Shown: positions 42,916 to 51,578 of the stretch, piece after piece | Numbering within the stretch: position 1 is the stretch's first letter | Layout: each line of letters starts with the position of its first letter | NCBI GenBank assembly: GCA_036379935.1 | Contig: DASVFT010000011.1 | Span: 1-64,000, forward strand | Reading direction: 5' to 3' | DNA length: 64,000 bases | Origin: JAOPZW01 sp036379935 | GTDB taxonomy: Bacteria > Actinomycetota > Thermoleophilia > Solirubrobacterales > Solirubrobacteraceae | The notes under the pieces: model-generated | What the model saw: the letters and a program-made list of their open reading frames with translations, nothing else | The model's database searches: none | Told to the model about the DNA's origin: nothing | Position numbers and translations under genes: made by a program

Positions 42916-44066
42916 CCTCGACCGCGATCCCGCCTGCGGTGGCGGTGGTGCAGGGCGGAGCGGCAAAGGCGGTGCGCCGCCGCCACCGCCTCCTGTGGCT
43001 CATGCTGGCGCCGGCGCTCACCTACCTCGCGGTCTTCTTCCTCGCGCCGCTCTACCAGATCGTCCGCTTCAGCTTCGGGCTCAGCCACCTGAGCACGACC
43101 GACGCGATCGCCCGGATCCGCGGCGAGCAGCTCGGCTTCACGTGGTCGCTGTGGGACGCGCTGCTCGGCAAGGGCGCGACGCTGCGCGTCTTGGGCGCCT
43201 CGCTCGACGTTCCGCTCATCGGCCTCGCTCTCGGCCTTGCTGCGCTGCTCGCCGCCGCGCTGCTCGGGCCGCGCCTGCGCCGCGGCGGGACCGCCGTGTC
43301 AGCGGCCGGCTTCGTGGCGCTCGCGTTGCCGTTCTTCACGATCCCGGCCGGCACGACGCTGCTGCGCGTCGCCCAGCTGCGCTCCGACAGCCAGTTCCTC
43401 GACCTGTTCTTCAAGTCGGTCTCGATGGCGATGACGACGTCGGTGTTCGCCGTCCTGATCGCGTTCCCGGTCGCCTACTACCTCGCGTTCGTCGCCGGGC
43501 CATCTCGGTACACGTGGCTGCTCGTCGTCATCGCGCCCTTCTTCACGAGCTTCTTCCTGCGCATCATCGCCTGGAAGGTGATCCTCGGCAGCAGTGGGCT
43601 GGTCAACTCGGGCCTGTTCTCACTCGGTGTGCTCGAGCAGGGGCACCCGCTCTCGTTCCTGCTCTACAGCCAGTTCACGGTGATCGTGGTGCTCGTGTAC
43701 GCCTGGGCGCCGTTCGCCTGCATGCCGATGTTCGTGGCGCTCGAGGGCGTGGATCGGCGGGTGCACGAGGCGGCCGCCGATCTCGGGGCGAGCCGGCTGC
43801 GGATCCTCTTCAAGGTGACGCTGCCCCTCGCGGCGCCGGGCCTCGTGGCCGGGTTTCTCTTCGTCTTCATCCCGACGATCGGCGAGTTCGTGACGCCGCT
43901 GCTCGTCGGTGGCACGCAGGGCTTCATGTTCGGCAACGAGATCTCGGACCTGTTCTCGGTCGCGATCGACTGGCAGACCGGCTCGGTGCTCGCCGTGTTC
44001 CTGCTGGCGGTCGTCGTCCTGCTCACCGGATCGACGTCGCGCTTCCTCCGCGGGCAGGACCTGTGA
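42912..44066 (+). CDS. ABC transporter permease (PotB class)
   Basis: 384 residues, longer than typical PotB because of an extra segment of about 100 residues between the first membrane helix and the conserved core. The extra part (ASLDVPLIGLALGLAALLAA, GLVALALPFFTIPAGTTLL-like) adds hydrophobic stretches. The core has MAMTTSVFAVLIAFPVAYYL and the EAA loop VHEAAADLGASRLRILFKVT. GTG 42912 overlaps the ATPase stop. It forms the channel with the next permease. Confidence 0.9.
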   Translation: MTSTAIPPAVAVVQGGAAKAVRRRHRLLWLMLAPALTYLAVFFLAPLYQIVRFSFGLSHLSTTDAIARIRGEQLGFTWSLWDALLGKGATLRVLGASLDVPLIGLALGLAALLAAALLGPRLRRGGTAVSAAGFVALALPFFTIPAGTTLLRVAQLRSDSQFLDLFFKSVSMAMTTSVFAVLIAFPVAYYLAFVAGPSRYTWLLVVIAPFFTSFFLRIIAWKVILGSSGLVNSGLFSLGVLEQGHPLSFLLYSQFTVIVVLVYAWAPFACMPMFVALEGVDRRVHEAAADLGASRLRILFKVTLPLAAPGLVAGFLFVFIPTIGEFVTPLLVGGTQGFMFGNEISDLFSVAIDWQTGSVLAVFLLAVVVLLTGSTSRFLRGQDL

Positions 44067-44887
44067 TGCGCGACGACACGATGGCCAGCGGCCGGGCAAA
44101 GCGCGCCCTGCGCGCCTACTTCTCCGTCTTCCTTCTGTACCTGTACCTGCCCACGATGCTGCTGGTGCTCTTCGCCTTCAACAGCGGCACGCTGCCGCAG
44201 TTCCCGCTCAAGGGCTTCACGCTGCACTGGTTCTCGGCGGCGTGGCACACGCCGGCGCTGCGCAGCGCGATCCGCAACAGCCTGCTGGTCGCGGCGGGGA
44301 CGAGCGTGGTGGCGACGACGCTCGGCGTGCTCACCGCGTACGCGCTCGCGCGCGGGCGCTTCCGCGGGCGTGCGGTCGTGTCAGCGCTCGCGCTCGTGCC
44401 GCTCGTCGTGCCCTACGTGGTGCTGGGGGCGGCGCTGCTGATCTTCGTGACGCGCGGGCCCCTGCACATCGGGACGTCGCTGACCGCGGTCCTGCTCGGG
44501 CACGTCGTGATCACGTTCCCGTACACCATCCTGCTGCTGGTGCCCCGCATCGCCAGCATCGACCGGCGGCTGGAGGAGGCGGCGCAGGACCTCGGCGCCT
44601 CGACCGCGTACACGATGCGGCGGATCGTGCTGCCGCTCGTGGCGCCCTCGATCCTCGCGTCGATGCTGACGGCGTTCGTCCTGTCGCTCGACGAGTACGC
44701 GGTCGCGAGCCTGGTGATCGGCGGCGAGCCGACCTATCCCGTCTATCTGTACTCGCAGCTGCGCTTCGCGCCGCGCCTGCCACTCGTGATCGCCGTGGCG
44801 GCATTCCTCGTGGCCGTCACCTCGGTGATCGTCGTGGCCGCGGAGATCGTCCGCCGGCGCGGCGATCGGAGGCTCCCCGCGTCGTGA
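44066..44887 (+). CDS. ABC transporter permease (PotC class)
   Basis: 273 residues with six hydrophobic segments. The first is FLLYLYLPTMLLVLFAFNSG, followed by FPLKGFTLHWFSAAW, a hallmark of PotC-like permeases. The EAA loop is LEEAAQDLGASTAYTMRRIV, and LDEYAVASLVIGG lies near the end. ATG 44066 overlaps the stop of the first permease by one base. A small lipoprotein gene overlaps its own stop by four bases. Confidence 0.92.
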   Translation: MRDDTMASGRAKRALRAYFSVFLLYLYLPTMLLVLFAFNSGTLPQFPLKGFTLHWFSAAWHTPALRSAIRNSLLVAAGTSVVATTLGVLTAYALARGRFRGRAVVSALALVPLVVPYVVLGAALLIFVTRGPLHIGTSLTAVLLGHVVITFPYTILLLVPRIASIDRRLEEAAQDLGASTAYTMRRIVLPLVAPSILASMLTAFVLSLDEYAVASLVIGGEPTYPVYLYSQLRFAPRLPLVIAVAAFLVAVTSVIVVAAEIVRRRGDRRLPAS

Positions 44888-45402
44888 GGTGGCCGGCGCT
44901 CGCCGCGCTCGCGCTCGTCCTCGCGGGCTGCGGCGCCGCGGAGGCGCCGGCGCCGCTGCTGAGCGCGTCCGCGCTCCCGGGCCTCCACCAGGCATCGCGC
45001 CCGCTCGACGCCGCCGCGCTCGCTGCCGCGACGCCGCTGCCGGGCTTGCGCGGCCGGCTCAAGGAGTGGCGGCTGCGGCGCGCCGGAGAGCGCGAGTTCA
45101 CCGGGGTGGCCCGTTCGCTGACCCATGTGGTCGCGCGCACGGTGGACTTCTCCGAGCCCGCCGGGGCGGCCGCCTACCAACGCGCGCTCGTCGCCGGCGC
45201 CGATCGCTACCTCGGCCGGGGGGCGCAGCGGGCGCGGATGGACGATGGCTGGCTCATCCGCGCGCCCGCGTGCAGCTGCCGCCCGCAGCCGCCGACGCTG
45301 ATCGCCGTCGTGCGACACGGAGCGCGCGTCGGCTGGCTCTCGGTCAGCGGGCCCGCGGCGACGGCGGCGCGCACGCGCGCCCTGGCCGGCAGGCTCCCCT
45401 GA
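44884..45402 (+). CDS. Small lipoprotein of unknown function in the transporter operon
   Basis: 172 residues from GTG 44884. A short signal segment (ALAALALVLAGCGAAE) ends in a clear lipobox. The mature part has REFTGVARSLTHVVARTVDF, a central YLGRGAQRARMDDGWLIRAP and a CSC motif (PACSCRPQPPTLIAVVRHG). No family was recognised. It is translationally coupled (GTGA) to the second permease gene, so it may assist the importer at the cell surface. The operator site 3 palindrome follows seven bases after its stop. Confidence 0.75.
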   Translation: MRWPALAALALVLAGCGAAEAPAPLLSASALPGLHQASRPLDAAALAAATPLPGLRGRLKEWRLRRAGEREFTGVARSLTHVVARTVDFSEPAGAAAYQRALVAGADRYLGRGAQRARMDDGWLIRAPACSCRPQPPTLIAVVRHGARVGWLSVSGPAATAARTRALAGRLP

Positions 45403-45408
45403 TGTCGA

Positions 45409-45424
45409 CAAAACAACGGTTATG
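45409..45424. promoter_or_regulatory. TetR-type operator candidate, site 3
   Basis: CAAAACAACGGTTATG, one change from the perfect palindrome at 41762. It controls the second hydantoinase operon. TATGAT (45421-45426) ends six bases before ATG 45433, the spacing expected for a leaderless transcript. Confidence 0.72.
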
Positions 45425-45432
45425 ATGTGACC

Positions 45433-46806
45433 ATGCCGGACCCGCTCCTGGTCACCGGCGGCACGGTGGTCACCGACGGCGGACGCTCGCGCGCCGACGT
45501 GCTGCTGCGCGACGGCGTGGTCGAGGCCGTGGGCGTGGTCGACGCAGCCGGGGCGCGCGTCGTGCGCGCCGACGGCTGCCTCGTGTTGCCGGGCGCCGTC
45601 GACCCGCACACGCACGTGTTCGGCGCCGTCGAGCACGACGGCATCGCGGCGCTGTGCGGTGGCACGACGAGCGCCCTCGTCTTCGTCGACGCCGAGCCTG
45701 GCGACACGCTGGCGCAGGCCGCGCGGCGGGGGCTCGAGCGCGAGCTGCCCGCGTCGCCGATCGATCTCGGCTTCCACGGTGTCGTCTGGGAGCCCGCCGC
45801 GTACCGCCCGGGCGACCTCGCCGAGCTCGCCGCGCTCGGCATCACCAGCATCAAGCTGTGGCTCGCCTACCGCGAGCTCGGGATCATGGCCGACGACGAC
45901 CACGTCCACGCGATCATGTCCGAAGCGGCTCGAGCCGGCGTGCTGGTGCTCGCGCACTGCGAGAACGGGCCGCTCGTCGCCGCGCTCGCCGCGCAGCTCC
46001 GCGCCGAGGGGCGGACCGACCTGTCCGAGCACGCCCGGTCGCGGCCGATCGCGCTCGAGGCCGAGGCGGTGCACCGCTTCCTACGTACCGCCGGGCTGAC
46101 CGGCGCCGACGCCTATGTGGTGCACGTCTCGGGGCGCGAGCCGTTGCGCGAGATCGAGCGCGCGCGGCGGCGCGGGCAGCGCGTCTTCGCCGAGGTCTGT
46201 CAGCACCATCTCGTGCTCGACGACGGCGTGTACGACCGGCCCGACGCGCTGCGCTACATGGTCACGCCCCCTTTGCGCGGTGCCTCGGACCGGGCCGCGC
46301 TGTGGACGGCGCTCTCCGGCGGGACGCTCGACGTCCTCGCGTCCGATCACAGCCATCTCCGGCTCGACCCCGACAAGCTCGCTGCCGCCGGCGACGTGAC
46401 CGCCGTTCCCTACGGACTGCCGGGGATCCAGTGGCGGCTCGCGCTCGGCTTCACGTTCGGCGTGGCGACCGGACGGCTCACCGCCGAGAGGCTTGTCGAG
46501 GCGGCCTGCGCCGCGCCCGCGCGCGCCTTCGGCCTGTTCCCGCGCAAGGGGACGCTGCGCCCTGGCGCCGACGCGGACGCCGTCGTCTGGGACCCGACTC
46601 GCCGCACGGTCGTCGGTCCGGCCACGCGCCGCGACGGCGTGGACTACTCCCCCTACGACGGCTTCGAGCTCGTCGGCGCGCCCCGGACGGTCATCGCCGG
46701 CGGCGAGGTCGTCGTCGAAGAGGGCGAGTACCTCGGCCGCACGCAGCCGGCGCGCTTCCTCCCGCGGCCCGCGGCGGCCGCCGACCTCGCCCATGCGCCT
46801 GGGTGA
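45433..46806 (+). CDS. Second hydantoinase/dihydropyrimidinase-type amidohydrolase
   Basis: 457 residues. ATG 45433 is preferred; GTG 45427 is in frame but lies at the edge of the proposed -10 box. The barrel motifs are DPHTHVFGAVEHDG (metal His), GITSIKLWLAYRE with carboxylated Lys141, VLAHCENGPL, DAYVVHVSG, and ASDHSHLRLD for the last metal site. The PRKGTLRPGADADAVVWDP end is typical. It differs from the first hydantoinase in the substrate loops, so it probably takes another ring substrate or stereoisomer. It heads an operon with an SDR, a racemase and others. The next gene overlaps its end by 14 bases. Confidence 0.9.
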   Translation: MPDPLLVTGGTVVTDGGRSRADVLLRDGVVEAVGVVDAAGARVVRADGCLVLPGAVDPHTHVFGAVEHDGIAALCGGTTSALVFVDAEPGDTLAQAARRGLERELPASPIDLGFHGVVWEPAAYRPGDLAELAALGITSIKLWLAYRELGIMADDDHVHAIMSEAARAGVLVLAHCENGPLVAALAAQLRAEGRTDLSEHARSRPIALEAEAVHRFLRTAGLTGADAYVVHVSGREPLREIERARRRGQRVFAEVCQHHLVLDDGVYDRPDALRYMVTPPLRGASDRAALWTALSGGTLDVLASDHSHLRLDPDKLAAAGDVTAVPYGLPGIQWRLALGFTFGVATGRLTAERLVEAACAAPARAFGLFPRKGTLRPGADADAVVWDPTRRTVVGPATRRDGVDYSPYDGFELVGAPRTVIAGGEVVVEEGEYLGRTQPARFLPRPAAAADLAHAPG

Positions 46807-47569
46807 CAAGACCATCGTCGTGACGGGCGGCAGCTCGGGGCTCGGGCGGGCGATGTCGCTCGCGTTCGCCGCCCACGGCGCCGACGTCGTGATCGCCGAC
46901 GTCCGGCGGGACCCACGCGAGGGCGGGGAGCCGACCGACGCGCTCATCGCGCGGCGCGGCGGGCGTGCCCTCTTCGTCACGGCCGATGCCGGTCGGTGGG
47001 AGGACATCGATGCCGTCGTGTCGGCCTCCGTGGAGCGCGGCGGGCGGCTCGACGTGATCGTCAACAACGCCGTCGTCGCGGGGCGCCACTCCAAGGGCCT
47101 GCTCGAGACCGACGAGGCCGACTGGGACGCGATCATGGGCGTGGGCCTGCGCGGCGTGTTCCTGTGCTGCAAGCGCGCGATCGCGCAGATGCTCACGCAG
47201 GAGCCCCGCGGGGAGGCGCGCGGGCGCGTCATCAACCTCTCGTCTCAGCACGGCATGGTGGGGACGCCCGGCCACGTCGCCTACTGCGCGGCCAAGGGCG
47301 GCGTCGTGAACCTCACGCGCCAGCTCGCCGTTGAGTTCGCGCAACACGGGATCATCGTCAACGCGATCGCACCCGGGAAGATCCTCACCATGCCGCTCGA
47401 CGAGCCCGACACCGAGGAGATCCTCGCCTACTCGCGCGCGCGGACGCCGTTCCCGCGCCTGGGGCGTCCAGAGGACGTGGCGGCCGCCGCGGTGTTCCTC
47501 GCGTCGGACGAGAGCACGTACATCAGCGGCACGAACCTGCTCGTGGACGGCGGCTGGATGGCCTACTGA
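46793..47569 (+). CDS. SDR family oxidoreductase
   Basis: 258 residues from ATG 46793, inside the end of the hydantoinase gene. Classical SDR motifs: TGGSSGLGRA, VNNAVVAG in place of NNAG, catalytic Ser in NLSSQHG, Tyr and Lys in VAYCAAKGGVVNL, and PFPRLGRPEDVAAAAVFLAS, ending VDGGWMAY. The Asp in VIADVRRD at the end of strand two suggests NAD(H). The role in ureide catabolism is unknown. It overlaps the racemase start by one base. Confidence 0.9.
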   Translation: MRLGDKTIVVTGGSSGLGRAMSLAFAAHGADVVIADVRRDPREGGEPTDALIARRGGRALFVTADAGRWEDIDAVVSASVERGGRLDVIVNNAVVAGRHSKGLLETDEADWDAIMGVGLRGVFLCCKRAIAQMLTQEPRGEARGRVINLSSQHGMVGTPGHVAYCAAKGGVVNLTRQLAVEFAQHGIIVNAIAPGKILTMPLDEPDTEEILAYSRARTPFPRLGRPEDVAAAAVFLASDESTYISGTNLLVDGGWMAY

Positions 47570-48261
47570 TGGCCGGCTTCCGGCTCGGGCTGATCAACCC
47601 GAACACGAGCGTCGCCGACACCGAGGCGATGGGCTCGCTGGTGCGGGCCGCGCTGCCCGCGGACGCCGCGGTGGTCGGCCTCACCGCGCCGGGGGGCCAC
47701 GCCGCCGTCGAGACCGAGTCCGAGCACGTCACGGCGGCCGCGCAGGTGCTGGCTCTGCTGCGGCTCGAACCCGACCTCGACGGCTACCTCGTCGCCTGCT
47801 TCGACGACCCTGGCGTGCACGCCGCCCGTGAGCTCACGGCCGCGCCCGTCGTCGGGATCGGGCACGCCGCGTACCTCTCGGCCACGCTGGTCGGGCGCCG
47901 CTTCGCGGTCATCACAACGCTGCGCCGCGGCATCGCGGCGCTCGAGGACGGCCTCGACGCGCATGGGCTGCGCGAGCGCTGCGTCGGCGTCCTGGCGCTC
48001 GAGCGCGGCGTGCGCGATCAGGGAGGCGCCGACGCGGTCGCCCCGATCGTCGCGCTCGGGGCGCACGCGGTGGAAGAGCTCGGCGCCGACGCGCTGGTCC
48101 TGGCGTGCGGCGCGATGGCGGCCACCGCGGCCGCGGTGCGCGAGGAGCTCGGCGTGCCGGTCTGCGACGGCGTCGCCTTCGGCGCGCTGACGGTGCATGC
48201 GCTGTGGCGCGCGGGCCTCGCGACCAGCAAGCGCAATGCCTATGCGTGGCCGGTCGGCTGA
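47569..48261 (+). CDS. Aspartate/glutamate racemase family protein, hydantoin racemase-like
   Basis: 230 residues. The N terminus FRLGLINPNTSVADTEAMGS and the two catalytic Cys motifs, VACFDDPG (about residue 69) and VLACGAMA (about 184), identify the HyuE/Asp-Glu racemase family. Such enzymes swap the alpha-proton with the Cys pair, so 5-substituted hydantoins can be converted fully to one amino acid. Its place between a hydantoinase and downstream enzymes fits that role well. The gene is joined to both neighbours by one-base overlaps. Confidence 0.88.
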   Translation: MAGFRLGLINPNTSVADTEAMGSLVRAALPADAAVVGLTAPGGHAAVETESEHVTAAAQVLALLRLEPDLDGYLVACFDDPGVHAARELTAAPVVGIGHAAYLSATLVGRRFAVITTLRRGIAALEDGLDAHGLRERCVGVLALERGVRDQGGADAVAPIVALGAHAVEELGADALVLACGAMAATAAAVREELGVPVCDGVAFGALTVHALWRAGLATSKRNAYAWPVG

Positions 48262-49292
48262 TGCTCGCCGCCGCGTTCTCCGCATACGGCGGGCCGGAGG
48301 TGCTCGGCACCGAGGAGCTTGCCGACCTCGTCCCGGGCCCCGACGAGGTCGTCGTGCAGGTCGCGGCGTGCGGGGTCAACCACTCCGATCTCGACTCGCG
48401 CGCCGGGACCTCGCGCTGGACCTTCGCGTTCCCGTTCGTGCTCGGCGCCGAGTTCGCCGGCACGGTGGCGGCGGTGGGCGCGGACGTCCGGGGCCTCGCG
48501 CCCGGGCAGCCGGTGACCGCCTTCCAGCAGTACGCGTGTGGCCGCTGCGCGGCGTGCGCGCGCTGGCGCGAGGACCTCTGCCCGCACTTCACCGTCTTCG
48601 GCACCGATTGCTGGGGCGGCTACGCCGAGCAGGTGCGCGTACCGGCCCGGGCCATCATCCCGCTCGCCTCCGAGGACCAGTTCCTCACCGCGGCGGCTGC
48701 GCAGACTGCGGTCAGCACCGCCTGGCACATGACCGTCGTGCTCGCGGCCGTCCGGGCCGGCGAGACGGTGCTCGTCCCGAGCGCGTCGGGCGGCGTGGCG
48801 AGCGCGCTCGTGCAGTGCGCGAAGCTCGCGGGGGCGCGCGTCATCGCTTCGGTCGGCGCGGTGGGCAAGCGCGACGCGGTCGCCGATCTCGGCGCCGACG
48901 AGGTCTTCTGCTATCGCGACGTCCCGCCCGGCGAGGCGGTCGCGGCGTACACGAACGGGCGCGGCGTCGACGTCGTGCTGGACACGGTCGGCGGCCCGCT
49001 CTTCGACGAGCACCTCGGCGCCCTCGTGCCCGATGGCCGGCTCGCCACGTGCGGCGCCCATGCGGGCGCGCACCCGAGGGTCGACCTCGTCGACCTCTTC
49101 CAGCGGGGCCACCGGATCCTGGGCTTCCGCGTCGCGCGGCCGGACGAGATCGAGCGCGCGCTCGACATGGCGCTCGCCGGGCGCATCCGCGTTCCGATCG
49201 CCGCGACGTTCCCGCTCACGAACGCCGCGGCGGCGCACGCCGCGCTCGAGCGGCGCGAGCACGTGGGCAAGATCGTCCTGGTGACGGCATGA
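48261..49292 (+). CDS. Zn-type MDR alcohol dehydrogenase/quinone reductase family protein
   Basis: 343 residues. VAACGVNHSDLDSRAG and VLGAEFAGTVAAVG are the MDR catalytic-domain motifs. A structural zinc lobe is present (CGRCAACARWREDLC, four Cys). VLVPSASGGVASALVQCAK is the nucleotide-binding motif. A paralogue lies at 50450. The enzyme oxidises an alcohol or reduces an enone/aldehyde with NAD(P)H; the substrate is not known. It starts at ATG 48261, one base into the racemase stop. Confidence 0.9.
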   Translation: MLAAAFSAYGGPEVLGTEELADLVPGPDEVVVQVAACGVNHSDLDSRAGTSRWTFAFPFVLGAEFAGTVAAVGADVRGLAPGQPVTAFQQYACGRCAACARWREDLCPHFTVFGTDCWGGYAEQVRVPARAIIPLASEDQFLTAAAAQTAVSTAWHMTVVLAAVRAGETVLVPSASGGVASALVQCAKLAGARVIASVGAVGKRDAVADLGADEVFCYRDVPPGEAVAAYTNGRGVDVVLDTVGGPLFDEHLGALVPDGRLATCGAHAGAHPRVDLVDLFQRGHRILGFRVARPDEIERALDMALAGRIRVPIAATFPLTNAAAAHAALERREHVGKIVLVTA

Positions 49293-50446
49293 AGGGACCA
49301 TCGACGACAGCGGTCCACGGAGCGGGGCCCCGCGGGCCGGGGCTGGCCGGGGATGTCGAGCGCAGCGCCACCTTCCGGCTCGACGCCGCCGGCCTCGCCG
49401 ACGTGGAGGCGACCGGCGGGGTCAACACCTGGTACTACTCGCGCCTCGCCAACCCGACCGTCGCGCGCGCCGCCACGGCCGTCGCCGCGCTGGAGGGCGC
49501 GGAGGACGCGTTGCTCTTCGCGTCGGGCATGGCGGCGATCGAGAGCGCGCTCACGACGCTCGTGCCGCCAGGCGGTCGGCTCGTCGCCGCGGCCGAGCTG
49601 TATGGCGACACGATCGCGCTGCTGCGCGGCGAGTGGTCCGCCGCCGGGCGGCAGGTCGCCTACGTCGATGCGTCCGACCACGCCGGGCTGACCGTCGCTC
49701 TGGATGGGGCGGACGCGCTGCTCGTGGAGGCGGTGTCGAACCCGATGCTGCGGGTTGCGGACCTGCCGTCGCTCGCCGCGCTGGCGCGACGGGCGGGCGC
49801 GCTCGCCCTGGTCGATGCGACCTTCGCCTCGCCGTTCAACGTCCAGCCGCTCGCGCACGGCTTCGATCTGGTGCTGCACTCGGCCACGAAGTACCTGAAC
49901 GGTCATACCGACCTGGTCGCCGGCGCGGTCGCCGGCTCGACAGCGATCGTCGAGCGGCTGCGTCCCGCGGCGGCGCTGCGGGGCGCGACGCTGGACCCGG
50001 GCGCGGCGTTCCTCCTCGAGCGCGGGATGAAGACGCTCGCTGTCCGCATGCAGCGCCACAACGTCAACGGGCTCACCGTGGCGTCGTGGCTGGCCGGCCG
50101 CGACGACGTCGCCGCCGTTGCCTATCCCCTCCTCCCGACCCACCCCGACGAGGCGCTGGCGCGAGCGCTGCTGCGCGGCGCCGGCGGGCTCGTCACCGTG
50201 ACGCTCCGCGGCGACCCCGATCGCGGCCGCCGCGTGCTGGGCCGGCTGGAGCTGATCGCTCATGCGGCGAGCCTCGGCGGCGTCGAGAGCCTCGCCTGCC
50301 TGCCGCGCGTCACGTCACACGCGGCGCTGTCGCCGGAGGAGCTCGACCGCCAGGGCATCCTTTCGACCACGATCCGGCTCTCGCTCGGCATCGAGGACGC
50401 GGAGGACCTGATCGCCGACCTCGACCGCGCGCTCGAGGGGGATTGA
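49289..50446 (+). CDS. Trans-sulfuration family PLP enzyme (cystathionine/methionine gamma-lyase-like)
   Basis: 385 residues. VNTWYYSRLANPTVARAATA and FASGMAAIESAL are the N-terminal and phosphate-binding motifs. LVDATFASPFNVQPLAHG holds the ring-binding Asp, and Lys201 in LHSATKYLNGHTDLVAG is the Schiff base. The C terminus SLGGVESLACLPRVTSHAAL, then IRLSLGIEDAEDLIADL is classical. Members cleave or replace the gamma (sometimes beta) substituent of sulfur amino acids. Beside a hydantoin racemase it may act on the amino acid released from a sulfur-bearing hydantoin. ATG 49289 overlaps the MDR stop. Confidence 0.9.
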   Translation: MKGPSTTAVHGAGPRGPGLAGDVERSATFRLDAAGLADVEATGGVNTWYYSRLANPTVARAATAVAALEGAEDALLFASGMAAIESALTTLVPPGGRLVAAAELYGDTIALLRGEWSAAGRQVAYVDASDHAGLTVALDGADALLVEAVSNPMLRVADLPSLAALARRAGALALVDATFASPFNVQPLAHGFDLVLHSATKYLNGHTDLVAGAVAGSTAIVERLRPAAALRGATLDPGAAFLLERGMKTLAVRMQRHNVNGLTVASWLAGRDDVAAVAYPLLPTHPDEALARALLRGAGGLVTVTLRGDPDRGRRVLGRLELIAHAASLGGVESLACLPRVTSHAALSPEELDRQGILSTTIRLSLGIEDAEDLIADLDRALEGD

Positions 50447-50449
50447 CCG

Positions 50450-51490
50450 TTGCGCGCCGTCGTCCTGCGCCGCCACGGCGGCCTCGACGCGCTCGTCGAG
50501 GAGTCCCGGGCCGATCCCTCGCCCGCGCACGGCGAGGCCGTCGTGCGGGTCGACACCGTCGCCGTCAACCGGCTCGACTGCCTCGTGCGCGAGAACCGAG
50601 GGCATGCCTATCAAGCGCGTCTCCCGCTCATCCCGGGCTACGACGTCGCCGGCGAGGTCGTCGCCCTCGGGCCGGGCGCCGCACCGGTGCGCGTGGGCGA
50701 TGAGGTGTATGTCCATTACGACTACAGCTGCGGCCGTTGCGCGGCGTGCTTCGACGGCGACGAGTCGCTCTGCCCCGACTACGGCATCATGGGCGTGGAC
50801 CGCGACGGCGGCTACGCCGAGCTCGTGCTCGCGCCGGTGGCCAACCTCTTCGCGCTGCCCGAGGGCCTTGCGCCGCGCGTCGCTGCGGCCGCCGGCTCGG
50901 TGTCCCTCACCGCGCACCACATGCTCTTCGCACGCGGCGGGTTGCGCGCCGGCGAGACCGTGCTCGTCATGGCGTCGGGGTCCGGCGTCGGCGGCGCGGC
51001 GATGCAGCTCGCGGCCTGGGCCGGCGCGCGGGTGGTCGCCACCGCAGGCACGGCGGCCAAGCGAGCGCAGGCGCTCGCAGGTGGCGCCGACGTCGCCGTC
51101 GATTACACCCAGCCGGGGTGGAGCGAGGTGGTCAGGGACGCCACGGGCGGCCGCGGCGCGGACCTCGTCATCGACCACACCGGCGCCGAGCAGTTCGGGG
51201 AGGTGCTGCGCGCGGTCGGGCCGCGTGGGCGAGTGGTGGTGTGCGGCGCCACCTCGGGCGCGGCGGCAAGCATCGACCTCGTCGACCTGTTCGCCCGGCA
51301 GACCTCGATCATCGGGTCGAGCGACGGAACTCGCGCGGAGCTGCTCACGGTCCTGGACCTCCTCGCGGCGGGCACGCTGGCACCGGCGATCGACGGGGTC
51401 CTGCCGCTCGCGGGGGCCCGTGAGGCCCAGCGACGCCTCGAGGCGCGCGAGCACGACGGCCGGCTCCTGCTGGCTCCCGGCGCAGCCTGA
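50450..51490 (+). CDS. Zn-type MDR alcohol dehydrogenase family protein
   Basis: 346 residues from TTG 50450. MDR motifs are TVAVNRLDCLVRENRG, IPGYDVAGEVVALG, the four-Cys zinc lobe CGRCAACFDGDESLC, VLVMASGSGVGGAAMQLAAW and GADLVIDHTGAEQFGEVLRA. It is the paralogue of the protein at 48261 and the last gene of the operon. The catalytic zinc Cys of alcohol dehydrogenases is replaced by Asn-Arg (NRLD), so it is closer to quinone or enoyl reductase types. The substrate is unknown. Confidence 0.88.
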   Translation: MRAVVLRRHGGLDALVEESRADPSPAHGEAVVRVDTVAVNRLDCLVRENRGHAYQARLPLIPGYDVAGEVVALGPGAAPVRVGDEVYVHYDYSCGRCAACFDGDESLCPDYGIMGVDRDGGYAELVLAPVANLFALPEGLAPRVAAAAGSVSLTAHHMLFARGGLRAGETVLVMASGSGVGGAAMQLAAWAGARVVATAGTAAKRAQALAGGADVAVDYTQPGWSEVVRDATGGRGADLVIDHTGAEQFGEVLRAVGPRGRVVVCGATSGAAASIDLVDLFARQTSIIGSSDGTRAELLTVLDLLAAGTLAPAIDGVLPLAGAREAQRRLEAREHDGRLLLAPGAA

Positions 51491-51578
51491 ACTTTGGCTC
51501 AGTTGACTCGCCACATTCGCGCCGGTGAGTGTCGGTCGCGAGCGCGGGGGCGTCCGACTCGTCTCACCGGGGGAGCGC

